Positions 25,876 through 33,871 of a stretch of 33,871 nucleotides of DNA are shown piece after piece. Source of the stretch: Legionella sp. (GTDB taxonomy: Bacteria > Pseudomonadota > Gammaproteobacteria > Legionellales > Legionellaceae). The stretch's first letter is position 1, and every line of letters starts with the position of its first letter. The notes below the pieces were generated by a model. The model saw nothing but the letters and a program-made list of their open reading frames with translations. It ran no database searches and was not told where the DNA came from. The stretch spans positions 1-33,871 of the forward strand of contig DAIAOV010000025.1 in the NCBI GenBank assembly GCA_027437055.1, read 5' to 3'. The position numbers and the translations under genes were made by a program.

Positions 25876-26514
25876 ATGAAGGATAATAGAAAATCATTTT
25901 GCATTACTTTGTATCTTATTGTAACAGGAATAATCCTAACAACGATATGCTACTACTGGATAGACAAACCTCTAGCATTATGGGTTGAGGCAGAACATTT
26001 TCCAGAAAAAGAAAGATGGTTACGTTACCTGACTTACACTAAAGTACCTATTCTTACAGGTGTTCTTTTTATATACCTCAGTTGTATATTAAGAGCTTAT
26101 CTCTTTGCGCGGCTGACCAAAATAGATAGAGATGCCCTCCTTATTGGAAATAGCGTCATTTTCTCTTATTTTGTGGAAATGAAGTTACATTGGGTCTTTG
26201 GTCGTTATTGGCCAACCACCTGGTTTGATCATAACCCATCATTCATTGGAACAGGAGATTATGGATTTCATTTTTTTCACATCGGAAGAGCTTTCGAATC
26301 TTTTCCCTCAGGACATACAACCATAGTTGTTGCGTTATGTGCAGCAATTTGGATGCTTTATCCCAAATTAAGAATTCTTTCTGTTCTCGGCATATGTGCT
26401 GTCGTTATTGGATTGGTAGGGATGGATTATCATTTCTTAGGAGATTGTGTTGCCGGCGCTTTCATCGCGCTGACCACAGTCAATATTTTGGCTTATTTGA
26501 GAACATTACCTTAA
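25876..26514 (+). CDS. PAP2-type membrane phosphatase, intact copy
   Basis: A 212-aa polytopic protein of the PAP2 superfamily. Motif 1 is K103-L-H-W-V-F-G-R110 (KX6R, with YWP after it), motif 2 PSGH at 144-147, motif 3 His186 and Asp190 in DYHFLGD. It should remove phosphate from a lipid or undecaprenyl substrate on the periplasmic face. AAGGAAGAAC precedes the ATG at 25876; the longer frame from 25744 lacks a site and is not used. It is the first of two tandem copies (second at 26689). Confidence 0.88.
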   Translation: MKDNRKSFCITLYLIVTGIILTTICYYWIDKPLALWVEAEHFPEKERWLRYLTYTKVPILTGVLFIYLSCILRAYLFARLTKIDRDALLIGNSVIFSYFVEMKLHWVFGRYWPTTWFDHNPSFIGTGDYGFHFFHIGRAFESFPSGHTTIVVALCAAIWMLYPKLRILSVLGICAVVIGLVGMDYHFLGDCVAGAFIALTTVNILAYLRTLP

Positions 26515-26523
26515 GTTTTACGT

Positions 26524-26588
26524 GAGCGTATGCGCGCTCGAAGAAGATCGAGCTACTTAAATAGTAACTGTTCAAGGTGAACGGTTAC
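26524..26588. repeat. Nested hairpins between the PAP2 copies, including the GAACGGTTAC palindrome
   Basis: GAGCGTATGCGCGCTC (26524-26539), GCTCGA/TCGAGC arms (26536-26553) and GTAACTGTTC-AAGGT-GAACGGTTAC (26564-26588, one G-T pair). The last motif recurs as the right end of the repeats at 15114-15143 and 27396-27425, so this spacer contains part of the same dispersed element family. No T-run follows. Confidence 0.5.
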
Positions 26589-26688
26589 TCAGATTCAGTT
26601 GCTAGCAATGAAATAATTTTATACCACAATAGCATTTATTTTTGTTATAACTTATTATTGAATCAATTTTTTACAAGGAAGACCCAAA

Positions 26689-27328
26689 GTGAAGGACAAC
26701 AAAAAATCATTTTGCATTACTTTGTCGCTTATTGTAACAGGAATAATCCTAACAACAATATGCTACTACTGGATAGACAAACCTCTAGCATTATGGGTTG
26801 AAGCAAAACATTTACCAGAAATCGATAGATGGTTACGCTTCCTCACTGATATAAAAACACCTATTTTTACAGGTGTTCTTTTGATATACATCATTTGTGT
26901 ATCAAGGGCCTATCTCTTTACACGACTGACCAAAAGAGATAGAGATGCGCTCTTCATCGGTAATAGCGTGATTTTTTCTTATCTTCTACAAAATAAATTA
27001 CATGAGGTCTTTGGTCGCTATTGGCCTATGACCTGGGTTGCTCATAACCCATCACTCATTGGAGAAGGTGATTATGGATTTCACTTTTTTCACTCTGGAA
27101 ATGCTTTCCAATCTTTTCCCTCAGGACATACAACTGTATGTCGTTGCGTTATGTGCGGCAATTTGGGTGCCTTATCCCAAATTAAGAATTCTTTCTGTTC
27201 TCGGCATATGTGCTATCGTTATTGGATTGGTAGGGATGGACTATCATTTCTTAGGAGATTGTGTTGCCGGCGCTTTCATCGCGCTGACTACAGTCAATAT
27301 TTTGGCTTATTTGAGAACATTACCTTAA
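26689..27328 (+). pseudogene. PAP2-type phosphatase, second tandem copy, frameshifted
   Basis: A tandem paralogue of the 25876 gene. Its start is GTG at the place of the first copy's ATG (AAGTGAAGG versus AAATGAAGG), with the same AAGGAAG upstream. The frame is intact through the PSGH motif, then one extra base near 27136-27141 (ACTGTATGTCGTT versus ACCATAGTTGTT) shifts it, so the product loses motif 3 (His/Asp); the original frame resumes on the other track to the stop at 27326-27328. Copy ends are near-identical but the middle is divergent. The product is probably inactive, unless the base is a sequencing error. Confidence 0.88.
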
Positions 27329-27331
27329 GTT

Positions 27332-27411
27332 AATGGCGTCAACTTAAGCCCCCGTTCGCGCTTCCTCAGCCCGAACGGTTTTGAAGTGATACTTCTTAAG
27401 TTGACGCCATT
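27332..27411. repeat. 80-bp palindromic element with 17-bp terminal inverted repeats
   Basis: AATGGCGTCAACTTAAG (27332-27348) and CTTAAGTTGACGCCATT (27395-27411) are exact complements. Between them CCGTTCG (27352-27358) pairs with CGAACGG (27372-27378), followed by TTTT. It lies between convergent genes and could end transcription of the PAP2 copy as well as being a dispersed repeat. Confidence 0.65.
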
Positions 27412-27425
27412 GCCTGAACGGTTAC
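27396..27425. repeat. Dispersed 30-bp repeat, copy B
   Basis: Matches 15114-15143 at 28 of 30 bases (C/T and A/G differences). It overlaps the right arm of the 80-bp palindromic element and reaches the stop codon of the serine hydrolase gene. Confidence 0.65.
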
Positions 27426-28567
27426 TACTTTTTTTGAGCGGTAATAATCATGCCAACAATACTTCTCAAATCGGAATTAATCGCTAAAAACGGTTTATTC
27501 GTTAAAGAAACCAATCCAATATGCTGCGTTGGCGTTAACTGCACGTAGGTATTCACTCCGTTAACCCATCCGTTTTTCTCCAATTGCAGGGGAATGCCAT
27601 GCGATGGATAATAAACATTCCATCCTAAAGACATTGCATCACTACCTAAACTTAAGGGGTTATCGAGTTGGTACTGGTATATATAACTCGCATGGGCTAT
27701 CTGATTATTACGTAGTGAGTTTGCTGTCTGTCCCAATTGAAACTCAGTAAATTTCAACAAATCTGCCATAGACGAATAAATACCGCCACTTGGAACTTCA
27801 AACCCCATATCCCAGTCTTTTTTAATCAGATCATCATTCATCCAATAACTGGCTACTTCACGCTCTTTCTGTTCCTTAGACAAGGTGATGGCAGTGTCTT
27901 TCAGCCCTAATGGTTTACTAACCAGCGTGTCTAATAAACCGCTATAATCAGTATTCATTTTTTTTGCCAATAATTGACCTAATACCCCAAAACCTACATT
28001 AGAGTACTGATAATGAGTGCCTGGTTTAAATTGGAGATTAAAATTCTGATACCAGCTTAAAAAATTCTCCATAGTGTAAGGGGTATTCACTTGGTAGTCG
28101 TCGCTATCAGGTATAGTTGGTAACATTCTTGGGAAACCAGAAGTATGCGTTGCTAAATCAAGTAAGGTAATAGGTGTACCTTGCTTTTTTGGTCCGCCTA
28201 TCAAATCATCCAGCGTGGTATTTAACCTCACTACGCCTTTATTTACTAATGCAGCAAGCATTTGAGTGGTAAACACTTTAGATACGGAGCCTATTGACCA
28301 AATGGTATCCATTTGTGGTCTTTTATTATTCCCTCTCACCGTTTCACCACAACTTATAACCGCTTTCTCGTCACCCGAAATAATACCTATCATCAATCCA
28401 GGAACGCCGCTTTGTTGAAAAACAAAAGAATTGACATATCCAGTGATCTCTTCAAGCGGCAAAGTTTTAATATTTTGTTTTTCAATGACCTCGCATGCGG
28501 GAATGGCAGCGTAGATATAAGAAGAAAAGGTCATAACCAGGCCAAACCCTAATCGTTTAAAAAGCAT
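27425..28567 (-). CDS. Exported class C beta-lactamase-like serine hydrolase
   Basis: A 380-aa protein from the ATG at 28567 (TGGAG upstream), with a signal peptide (MLFKRLGFGLVMTF core, cleavage near residue 20-24). Catalytic Ser94-x-x-Lys97 (SVSK) and Tyr188-Ser-Asn190 (YSN) are intact. The third motif is KNG (331-333) rather than KTG, at the right distance. It belongs to the AmpC/penicillin-binding/esterase superfamily and acts in the periplasm. Whether it hydrolyses beta-lactams, peptides or esters cannot be told; the changed third box makes a non-lactamase role plausible. Confidence 0.85.
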   Translation of the reverse strand: MLFKRLGFGLVMTFSSYIYAAIPACEVIEKQNIKTLPLEEITGYVNSFVFQQSGVPGLMIGIISGDEKAVISCGETVRGNNKRPQMDTIWSIGSVSKVFTTQMLAALVNKGVVRLNTTLDDLIGGPKKQGTPITLLDLATHTSGFPRMLPTIPDSDDYQVNTPYTMENFLSWYQNFNLQFKPGTHYQYSNVGFGVLGQLLAKKMNTDYSGLLDTLVSKPLGLKDTAITLSKEQKEREVASYWMNDDLIKKDWDMGFEVPSGGIYSSMADLLKFTEFQLGQTANSLRNNQIAHASYIYQYQLDNPLSLGSDAMSLGWNVYYPSHGIPLQLEKNGWVNGVNTYVQLTPTQHIGLVSLTNKPFLAINSDLRSIVGMIITAQKK

Positions 28568-28668
28568 AATACACTCCATTTTTATCAATAATTTGGGGGC
28601 TTCTTAAACCCAGCCCCCTTGGCGCCACCATCATTAAATTAAGCAAAATGTCTGTTGACACCTAAAAG

Positions 28669-29250
28669 CTAACAACTCCTATGAAACAACAAATAAGAAT
28701 AAAAACCAAATACTTCCCGAGCAATGGAATAGAGATCCCGTCCTTCGAAATAATGAGCATGAGCCTTATAAATAGGGGATATATTACAATGTTGGAATGC
28801 TAAATAGGTGCGCGACATATGAAAATACTGAGAGATAATTAAAGCACTTTTAAAACCATACTGGCGCATTAATGCGGCACTATTACGCGCAGTAGCCCTA
28901 GTGTTATTACCTTGGTCGTCGACAATAATGGATGAATCTGGGATTTGATGTGTCATCAAATAGCGTTTCATAACGACAGCCTCATTAACCCCTTCTTTCC
29001 CTGTACCGCCGCTTACTATAATAGTATGAATTAACCCCTCGTTATATAACTCTAATCCTTTATCAAGACGTGCGGCTAAACGGTCGGAGACCACCCCATC
29101 AGGCCTAACCATAGATCCTAAAATGATAGCCACATCACTGCGTTGAATTTTATCGTCAAAACCATCCGCAATAAGAAAAAATACGGTTAATAAAAAAACA
29201 GCTATAAATAAAAAAACAGATACAGTTATACTTCGTTTTATATAGTACAT
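28669..29250 (-). CDS. YdcF/SanA-like DUF218 membrane-anchored protein
   Basis: A 193-aa protein with one N-terminal membrane anchor (about residues 8-30) and a DUF218 domain: SDVAIILGSMV, RLAARLDKGLELY, IIVSGGTGKEGVNEA, and NTRATARNSAALM then IISQYFHMSR. This is the layout of SanA/ElyC/YdcF proteins, involved in envelope integrity; the biochemical activity is not settled. I prefer ATG 29250 to the TTG at 29256. It follows the tehB-like stop by about 12 bp, so it is the third gene of an operon. Confidence 0.85.
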   Translation of the reverse strand: MYYIKRSITVSVFLFIAVFLLTVFFLIADGFDDKIQRSDVAIILGSMVRPDGVVSDRLAARLDKGLELYNEGLIHTIIVSGGTGKEGVNEAVVMKRYLMTHQIPDSSIIVDDQGNNTRATARNSAALMRQYGFKSALIISQYFHMSRTYLAFQHCNISPIYKAHAHYFEGRDLYSIAREVFGFYSYLLFHRSC

Positions 29251-29262
29251 AATCAACTCGAA

Positions 29263-30156
29263 TCAAAATATTTTTTGTGTTAATAAATGAGCAAATAATC
29301 CCCGTATAGGTCTTCCCATTTCATCCTGTTTATGCAGTAAACCCGCAGACTCTTTATACTCTAGAATGGACCAACCACTATCCTGATAATAATGATACAG
29401 CTCCTCTTTGTCTGGTAGAAAAGTAAATGATGGGGGTAAAGAATATAGTTCAGAACGTATAGGAAATACCATAAAGTGTAAACCGTTCTTCGTTGTTGCA
29501 CTTTGCAACTCATGCAATAAAGGAGGAATACTTTGAGCGTGTAGAAACTGTAGACTGACTGTTGAAAATACAAAATTGTACAGTTCCTTTTTAAGACTTA
29601 AAGGTTGATTCAAATCATGAACTACTGTATGCGCATGAGATATGTTTTCCTTTTGAATTATCTCGTTAATGTTCGCAATCGCTGATTCATTGATATCAAT
29701 CCCTGTGATTGAATGCCCTGCTGTCGCCAAAAACAAAAGATTTCTACCAGAACCACAACCTACATCTAATACAGTTAATGGACCTTGGTCACATAAATAA
29801 GTCTGATAAACAGAGAAAAGATCGCTATGAATAGCTCCTAAACCATACTTCTTGCTGAAATAACGATGAGGCTTACAATAAAACCCTAGTTGCGCGCTAA
29901 ACGGTTCACTGACGGGAGCAATTTTATGCCAAGAAGCAGGGGGAATCAGCAGTTGCGGATTACTTTTATCAAGACGAGTATATGAAAGCTCCTGCCCATC
30001 TCCATTAAGAAAAATAAAATCGATTACTCCCTCATCCAGCCGTAAGTGCCCCCAAGTTCCTTCTTTAGTACTATGCTTTTCAAGAAAAAATTTAAGCTTG
30101 CCATGACTATCTATTGCAGTTTGTTTATAACAAACTAAATCATCATACTCGAACAT
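29263..30156 (-). CDS. tehB: TehB-type SAM-dependent methyltransferase with N-terminal DUF1971 domain
   Basis: A 297-aa protein. Residues 1-95 are the beta-rich DUF1971 (TehB N-terminal, cupin-like) domain, with SYTRLDKSNPQLLIPPASWHKI. Residues 105-297 form a class I methyltransferase with VLDVGCGSGRN (129-139), GIDINESAI and VFSTVSLQFL. This two-domain length matches the longer TehB proteins, which detoxify tellurite or related chalcogen compounds. AAGGAA lies before the ATG at 30156 and overlaps the end of the preceding gene (8 bp gap), so translation is likely coupled. Confidence 0.9.
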   Translation of the reverse strand: MFEYDDLVCYKQTAIDSHGKLKFFLEKHSTKEGTWGHLRLDEGVIDFIFLNGDGQELSYTRLDKSNPQLLIPPASWHKIAPVSEPFSAQLGFYCKPHRYFSKKYGLGAIHSDLFSVYQTYLCDQGPLTVLDVGCGSGRNLLFLATAGHSITGIDINESAIANINEIIQKENISHAHTVVHDLNQPLSLKKELYNFVFSTVSLQFLHAQSIPPLLHELQSATTKNGLHFMVFPIRSELYSLPPSFTFLPDKEELYHYYQDSGWSILEYKESAGLLHKQDEMGRPIRGLFAHLLTQKIF

Positions 30157-30164
30157 CGATTTCC

Positions 30165-30896
30165 TTAATAAATTCCAGGAGTTTTTTGCTTATCACGTTC
30201 ATCCTCATGACAGTCGTCTTGTTTCCTTTCCGGCGGTATTAACTTTTGTAATTGTGCCGCAACAAAGAACCATGAATTTTTATCGTAGTGCCCTCCTTCT
30301 GATGGTTTACATCCAGGCAAGGAAAGGTGTTTCAATAATTTATCGAACTCACGCAATAAATAGGTCGCATAAGAATGATGATCATATTGTGTGAATGGAT
30401 CTGTGAAAAGAAGATCCATACGAGTCATGATGCAGTTAATGGTATCATATTTCTGTACTTGTTCATTCACTTCTTTTGCTTTGTTCTGTCCATACATCCG
30501 ATGACGCCACCAACTAAACCATCCATTAGGTTCCAGTGTATTGACACCATTTAGGTAATAATCTCGATACTTAGCCGTCGCATCTGCGATAGTCTTATTC
30601 AGTAATGTAGTTAAATCTGCCAGCTCATGGCGCACTTGACGTGGTAGACGCGAAGGAGGTCTATGTTGTTTAAACATTGGCCGTGATTTAGTGAGATGAC
30701 GCATCTTTTCTTCTGACTGATTTTCCACCACACTGGGATAATTTACTTCTGGAATAGGATTAGACCCTATCCCTCCCAAGCCTAATAGCTTTGCCGCAAT
30801 CAGTTCTTTTCTTCTTTGGGCAACTAATCCCGCAGAAATGCCCAACTTATTGTGTTTGTTATCTACACTTGTCTTCCCTTTATCATTCTGGCCCAT
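30165..30896 (-). CDS. Effector-like protein of unknown function (243 aa), first gene of the tehB operon
   Basis: No family recognised. It is hydrophilic and rich in Lys/Arg/Gln, with a helical middle (RHELADLTTLLNKTIADATA) and a Trp-rich WFSWWRHRMYG segment. The C-terminus is highly charged (PPERKQDDCHEDERDKQK then TPGIY), resembling an E-block secretion signal. There is no signal peptide or membrane segment. AAGGAATTAC precedes the ATG. It lies 8 bp upstream of tehB, an unusual operon mate. No PmrA-type box in the 90 bp upstream. The effector idea is weak and rests on the tail only. Confidence 0.7.
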   Translation of the reverse strand: MGQNDKGKTSVDNKHNKLGISAGLVAQRRKELIAAKLLGLGGIGSNPIPEVNYPSVVENQSEEKMRHLTKSRPMFKQHRPPSRLPRQVRHELADLTTLLNKTIADATAKYRDYYLNGVNTLEPNGWFSWWRHRMYGQNKAKEVNEQVQKYDTINCIMTRMDLLFTDPFTQYDHHSYATYLLREFDKLLKHLSLPGCKPSEGGHYDKNSWFFVAAQLQKLIPPERKQDDCHEDERDKQKTPGIY

Positions 30897-31060
30897 TTGT
30901 AATTCCTTATCCCTAAGAATTCACGTTAAGAAGATTTAAAGCCTAGGTCATCATATAAATTATTCTTTTTTCATGCAATGGTGATTTGGTTATTCATAAT
31001 TTTATTTTCTATACTTTAGGTAGTACTAAGCATCTTGATGTACATAAAAGGACTCGTAAC

Positions 31061-32209
31061 ATGATGCAACGAATAGTAACTTCAATAGGTATTACCCTAA
31101 TTTTCACGGGAATCTCACACGCGCTAACGACAGAAGAATACCAATTAGTCTCGATCAGTAATACAACCTCTAAAAACGCAGCCCTTTTTCAAACTCAATC
31201 CATGTATCCAACAGGGAAAAAGCCTAGTGCCATTACAACTGGCGATTTTAATGGGGATGGGAAAACAGATTTAGCCATCACCAATTCTACTAGCAATACT
31301 GTTTCTATATTGCAAGGAGATGGAAATGGCTCTTTTCTCGCCAAATCAACATATGCCACTGGTGTTCACCCAAATGCCTTAGCCGCTGGTGATTTTAATG
31401 GGGACGGAGTAGTCGATCTGGCTATAGTCAACAAAGGCAGTAATACCATTTCCATCCTATTAAACAATGGTGTTGGTTCATTTCTTCCCCCCACTTTTTA
31501 TGCCACTGGTACTCAGCCAGAATCAATTAAAATAGCCGATTTCAATGGAGATAAAATATTAGATTTAGCGATTACCAACGAAGGTAGCGATACGGTTTCA
31601 ATATTATCAGGCAATGGGGATGGAACATTTGCTCCTCAGGTAACCTTTGCTACAGGAAAACACCCCCACGGAATAGTTTCTGGTAATTTTTACAAAAGTG
31701 GCGCATTAGATCTGGCAGTGACTAATAGTGGTAGCAATACGGTTTCCATCTTAAAAAACAACGGTAAAGGCGTTTTTAAAATTCAAGCAACTTACGCCAC
31801 TGGAGTGAATCCTACAGGTATCGTTGTTGGTGATTTTAATAGGGACGGAATATTAGATCTGGCTATAGTGAATAGCGATAGTAATACTGTTTCCATTTTA
31901 TTAGGTAAAGAAAATGGAACATTTCAACCTCAAGTAACCTATGTCTGTGGAAATAAACCAAAAGAAATCATCGCTGGTGATTTTAATAAAAAAGGAATAT
32001 TAGATTTAGCCGTAACCAATAGCGGCAGCAACACCGTTTCTATTTTAATAGGTAATGGGGACGGAACCTTTCAGGCTCAAGTAACTTATGCTACTGGAGC
32101 TGATCCCTATGGGATTGTAGCCGGTGATTTTAATGGAGATGAAAAATTAGATCTCGCCATTACCAATGCAGCGAATAATACCGTTTCTATATTATTAAAC
32201 AATCAATAG
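31061..32209 (+). CDS. Secreted FG-GAP/VCBS repeat protein, predicted seven-bladed beta-propeller
   Basis: Starts at ATG 31061 or 31064 (AAAAGGA upstream), 382 aa, with a signal peptide (QRIVTSIGITLIFTGISHA, cleavage after SHA). From residue 61 seven repeats of exactly 49 aa (147 bp) begin GDFNGDG-x-x-D-LAI-x-N, then SNTVSIL, GNGDGTF and TYATG. The seventh repeat stops after 28 aa, and the missing part (FQTQSMYPTGKKPSAITT) is at the N-terminus just before repeat 1, as in a velcro-closed propeller. Calcium loops (DFNGDG-type) are intact in repeats 1, 2 and 7, altered in 4 (NFYKSG) and 6 (DFNKKG). It is probably an extracellular or periplasmic adhesion or scaffold domain; the ligand is unknown. 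Confidence 0.9.
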   Translation: MMQRIVTSIGITLIFTGISHALTTEEYQLVSISNTTSKNAALFQTQSMYPTGKKPSAITTGDFNGDGKTDLAITNSTSNTVSILQGDGNGSFLAKSTYATGVHPNALAAGDFNGDGVVDLAIVNKGSNTISILLNNGVGSFLPPTFYATGTQPESIKIADFNGDKILDLAITNEGSDTVSILSGNGDGTFAPQVTFATGKHPHGIVSGNFYKSGALDLAVTNSGSNTVSILKNNGKGVFKIQATYATGVNPTGIVVGDFNRDGILDLAIVNSDSNTVSILLGKENGTFQPQVTYVCGNKPKEIIAGDFNKKGILDLAVTNSGSNTVSILIGNGDGTFQAQVTYATGADPYGIVAGDFNGDEKLDLAITNAANNTVSILLNNQ

Positions 32210-32296
32210 AGGGTCGGAGCATTTTATTGAGATTTGCTACTCATCTTCTAATCAGTTATCTTAGGCTTAATAACTTGAATTTGAAAGGATTTCATT

Positions 32297-33871
32297 ATGA
32301 TACAACACCCTTCCGTATTGATCGCTGGCGCGGGTCCAACTGGATTGATGATGGCATGCGAACTTGCTCGCTATGGTATTTCTTATCGAATTATAGATAG
32401 AAAAGAAGGACGCACCCAAACTACTAACGCAGCCGGAATTCATACTAGGACTCTCGAAATCTTTCATCATATTGGGATAGTTGATCGTTTTCTCCAAAGA
32501 GGACAACGTTGGACTGCTTTTCGTCTGCACTCTCAAGATGAACTAATGGCACGTGTTCCTTTTAATCATATCGATTCTTTCTATAAATTTTCTTTGCTAT
32601 TAGCTCAAAGTGAGACAGAAAAAATATTGAACGAACGTCTAGAAGAATTGAAAGGACACGTTGAGTGGCAAGTAGAACTAATTGATTTTAAGCAGCTAGA
32701 TAAGAAAGTAGTTTCCACTGTTAAATATGCCGATGGGCACACTGAAACAATAGAAAGTGATTGGCTGGTGGGCTGTGATGGTATTCATAGTATTGTCCGG
32801 GAAAAATCAAAGATTCCATTTACTGGCGAAGATATACCTCAGGAATATCTGGTGACCGATGTGCAATTAGAGGGACCGATTGATGATGAAGCCGATGTTT
32901 TTCTAGGTAAAAAGAATATGCTTGCTCTTTTCCCTCTAGGTGGGGGCACTTACCGAATTATAGGTACAGCTGAGGGGGCTGAAGTTAAAAAAATATTTAC
33001 GGATGACGAGGTCAAGAATATTATTGAAAATCGATGTGGTCATAAATATAAAGTAACTGCAATCATTCGGTCCTCTGCTTTTTGGATACACAGCAAAATT
33101 GCAGGAAAAATGCGTGAAGGTTCAATTTTTATTGGCGGTGACGCGGCTCATGTACATTCTCCGGCCGGTGGACAAGGAATGAATACAGGGTTGCAAGATA
33201 TTTATAATCTGGCGTGGAAATTAGCATGGGTAATTAATGGTAAGGCAAAGCCCCAATTATTAGACAGTTACGAGGCCGAGCGCCTTCCCGTTATTAACGA
33301 AATTGTGAGTAAAACGGAAAGCATTACTAAAGCAGCTTTTCTTGAAAATCCGCTCTTAATCAAGCTACGTGAAGTAGTAGCTAAAACCATTATTGGCCAT
33401 AGTAATTTCCTTCTAGAAAAATTGGGCTCACAACTCACCCAGTTATCAATTAGCTATCAGCATAGTCCGATCATTGACTATCATACAGATATTAAATCTC
33501 ATTCCGCACCTATGCCTGGAGAACGAGCCCCCGATGTAGTCATTAATCAACAATCGGATCGTTTATACGATTATCTGCTGAACACACAATATAACCTCTT
33601 GCTTTTTAGCGGCCATAACATCAGCGATGTACAATTAGCTCAATTTCAAGAAATTATAGAATGGATAGAACAGGATTATGCTGACACGATTAAGACTCAG
33701 TTGGTTAGCTTTGCTAAGATAGCAGAGATAAAAAATATAATTACAGATGAACAATTCAAGATACATAATCGTTATCACATAGATGACTCTGGATTGTATT
33801 TAATACGACCTGATCATTACATTGCATTTTGTCGTCGGGAAATAGATAAAAATGGACTTAGGGAGTTCCTT
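32297..33871 (+). CDS. FAD-dependent aromatic-type monooxygenase (3'-truncated by window)
   Basis: The frame is open for 525 codons from ATG 32297 (GAAAGGA upstream) to the window edge with no stop. N-terminal dinucleotide fold GAGPTG (residues 11-16), central GCDGIHSIVR (159-168), and FAD ribityl motif IGGDAAHVHSPAGGQGMNTG (280-299) are all intact: a group A flavoprotein hydroxylase of the PHBH/phenol hydroxylase/pentachlorophenol monooxygenase type. The tail (RLYDYLLNTQYNLLLFSG to YLIRPDHYIAF) is the C-terminal thioredoxin-like domain of that group, so little is missing. It inserts one oxygen into an aromatic or polyketide-like substrate using NAD(P)H; the substrate is unknown. Confidence 0.92.
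   Translation, partial: MIQHPSVLIAGAGPTGLMMACELARYGISYRIIDRKEGRTQTTNAAGIHTRTLEIFHHIGIVDRFLQRGQRWTAFRLHSQDELMARVPFNHIDSFYKFSLLLAQSETEKILNERLEELKGHVEWQVELIDFKQLDKKVVSTVKYADGHTETIESDWLVGCDGIHSIVREKSKIPFTGEDIPQEYLVTDVQLEGPIDDEADVFLGKKNMLALFPLGGGTYRIIGTAEGAEVKKIFTDDEVKNIIENRCGHKYKVTAIIRSSAFWIHSKIAGKMREGSIFIGGDAAHVHSPAGGQGMNTGLQDIYNLAWKLAWVINGKAKPQLLDSYEAERLPVINEIVSKTESITKAAFLENPLLIKLREVVAKTIIGHSNFLLEKLGSQLTQLSISYQHSPIIDYHTDIKSHSAPMPGERAPDVVINQQSDRLYDYLLNTQYNLLLFSGHNISDVQLAQFQEIIEWIEQDYADTIKTQLVSFAKIAEIKNIITDEQFKIHNRYHIDDSGLYLIRPDHYIAFCRREIDKNGLREFL

Noticed and set aside
31241-32200. Regular repeats that could suggest a CRISPR array
   Set aside because: The repeats are coding, 147 bp long, in one frame, and translate to FG-GAP blades; there are no spacers.
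32267-32536. 89-codon minus-strand frame
   Set aside because: It is antisense to the strongly supported FAD monooxygenase reading frame and has no protein features of its own.

Overview
This window most likely comes from a Legionella-type gammaproteobacterium. The basis is the AT-rich sequence, several large proteins with no housekeeping relative, glutamate-rich C-termini of the kind seen on Dot/Icm (type IVB) secreted effectors, and three copies of a tandem TTAAT-N6-TTAAT site matching the published PmrA box (cTTAATatT-N2-cTTAATatT), which drives effector genes in Legionella and Coxiella. The genus is an inference; no rRNA or other marker gene is present.

Layout. 1-390: 3' remnant of an IS5-type transposase with an in-frame stop. 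809-12140: a divergent pair of probable effectors, a 713-aa coiled-coil/membrane protein (minus) and a 2940-aa giant with a SecA/DEAD-like motor core in its middle (plus). The 367-bp gap between them carries a perfect 34-bp inverted repeat, and each arm holds a PmrA-type box pointing at the nearer gene. 12253-16420: a secreted protein of unknown function, a DipZ-like membrane thiol-disulfide protein and an MHS-type MFS transporter, all minus. 16652-17613: a small membrane protein and a DUF423 protein (plus). 17619-22732: a metabolic/stress block with a Pat-type acyl-CoA-synthetase/GNAT protein acetyltransferase, then an alpha/beta hydrolase and phosphoribosyltransferase operon ending in a strong terminator, with a divergent zinc alcohol dehydrogenase. 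22847-23872: a third probable effector with its own PmrA-type box, an internal duplication and a SUMO-interacting-motif-like segment. 23895-25632: cfa and thpR (minus). 25876-27328: a tandem duplication of a PAP2 phosphatase whose second copy is frameshifted. 27425-30896: a class C beta-lactamase-like serine hydrolase, then an operon of an effector-like gene, tehB-type methyltransferase and a YdcF-like protein (minus). 31061-32209: a secreted seven-repeat FG-GAP protein that should close as a seven-bladed beta-propeller. 32297-end: an FAD aromatic-type monooxygenase cut by the window edge.

How it fits together. The window mixes probable host-interaction genes (713-aa, 2940-aa and 341-aa proteins, perhaps the 243-aa and 182-aa ones) with envelope and stress functions (Cfa, PAP2, DipZ, TehB, YdcF, Pat, PRT/hydrolase). 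Small palindromic repeats and an IS remnant sit in the gaps, as expected of an accessory region. The most novel items are the SecA-like giant with its mirror-image PmrA promoter and the 341-aa SIM-like protein.
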